Assembly: GCA_030141605.1 (NCBI GenBank)
Contig: JAQGDQ010000004.1
Location: forward strand, 124,001-188,000
Origin: Tubiluchus corallicola
Taxonomy: Eukaryota; Priapulida; Priapulimorpha; Priapulimorphida; Tubiluchidae
Length of the DNA: 64,000 bases
Direction of reading: 5' to 3'
A program made the position numbers and the translations under genes. How positions within the stretch are numbered: the stretch's first letter is position 1; every line of letters starts with the position of its first letter. The notes beneath the pieces are model-generated. The model did not search any database and was not told the DNA's origin. It worked only from the letters and a program-made list of their open reading frames with translations. Shown here piece by piece: positions 63,417 through 64,000 of this stretch.

Positions 63417-63639
63417 CTGGGTGAAAGTACACAAAATATTCTATATGAAATTCGATGAGCAACTGCCCTTTACAACAACATTTATGCACATACATTGCTA
63501 CTGGTTTCTTTGCAGACTACATATTCAGACTTTCTTAATAAACTGCTCAAAGTAGCATTTACAAATTATATTTCTTACAGCTTATTAATTGAATATTTTT
63601 TTGCTAATAAAATCAATTCTCATACTATGAATAGCCTGG

Positions 63640-64000
63640 ATTACTCGGTGTCAAACTCGGTGTCTTTGGTTCGAATCGTGGTTTCTTAGGTCCTATTTAA
63701 CAAATAGGAAGCAAAAGTTTCTTTACAAGGCAGTACATCATCTTGCTCCAATCTAGAGTTTGGTTCCCCTGGGATCAATGTTGGGCCGATTTTATAGAAT
63801 ATTTATATTGCACACCTCAGTGATATTATATCAAAAATAACATCGATTTTCACCTATATACTGATGACAGTACTTACCTCCTAAACCTACAGTGTCTCAT
63901 TCTCAAAAAAGAGTAGTAGACACTACTGTATATCTGATATTAGAATTTGAATGAATGCTAACATGTTGAAACTAAATAATACAAAAACTGAATGTCTAGT
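63640..64000 (+). pseudogene. Non-LTR reverse transcriptase fragment (CR1-like), runs off the window
   Basis: On the plus strand, opposite to VPS11, blocks appear in RT order: FESWFLRSYLTNRKQK (near 63670), VSLQGSTSS and LEFGSPGINVGPIL (motif B, near 63760), IYIAHLSDIISK, then after a frameshift IDFHLYTDDSTYLL (motif C, near 63845), and finally MLKLNNTKTECLV at the window edge. A stop codon follows GPIL, and motif C reads YTDD. This is a decayed copy of a CR1- or Rex-like element in a VPS11 intron, with its 3' part outside the window. Confidence 0.8.

Overview
This is AT-rich, intron-rich nuclear DNA from an animal, most likely an invertebrate bilaterian. The evidence is many GT..AG introns, long microsatellites, several non-LTR retrotransposon copies and a receptor of the neuropeptide S / crustacean cardioactive peptide type, a family known from bilaterians. 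The species cannot be named from the sequence. Nothing points to bacterial, viral or organellar DNA, and there are no operons or CRISPR arrays.

Three protein-coding host genes were rebuilt by joining exons by eye; every junction keeps the reading frame. (1) Plus strand, 32696-45723: a class A seven-transmembrane neuropeptide receptor, seven exons from TM1 to the stop codon (409 residues); the exon(s) for the extracellular N-terminus were not found. (2) Minus strand, 51203-49679: a four-exon, 145-residue Ly6/uPAR-type three-finger protein with a signal peptide and a GPI-type hydrophobic tail. (3) Minus strand, 63416-53246: the C-terminal 581 residues of VPS11, a core subunit of the HOPS/CORVET endolysosomal tethering complexes, in 17 exons including a 30-nt microexon and a split RING-H2 finger; the N-terminal beta-propeller lies beyond the right edge. 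The three genes have no evident functional link.

The left half (1-32000) holds no host gene I can support. It has long tetranucleotide, dinucleotide and trinucleotide arrays, two small tandem duplications, an inverted-repeat element near 14.0 kb, a fragment that may be a decayed DDE integrase near 8 kb, and a non-LTR retrotransposon (17150-19335) whose reverse transcriptase frame is still open. A second, decayed non-LTR element lies on the minus strand at 29380-31960, and a third fragment enters the window at its right end (63640-64000), inside a VPS11 intron.

The receptor introns and the DNA up to the Ly6 gene carry further mobile DNA: a nested DNA transposon remnant (35484-37050) with a pogo/Tigger-like element inside it, a 331-bp tandem duplication with a tRNA-type B box in each copy, and two large imperfect foldback elements (about 41566-42488 and 46874-47514). 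VPS11 introns hold tRNA-derived SINE-like pieces. No new multi-gene system was found; the least routine items are the foldback elements, the open reverse transcriptase frame and the duplicated B-box unit.
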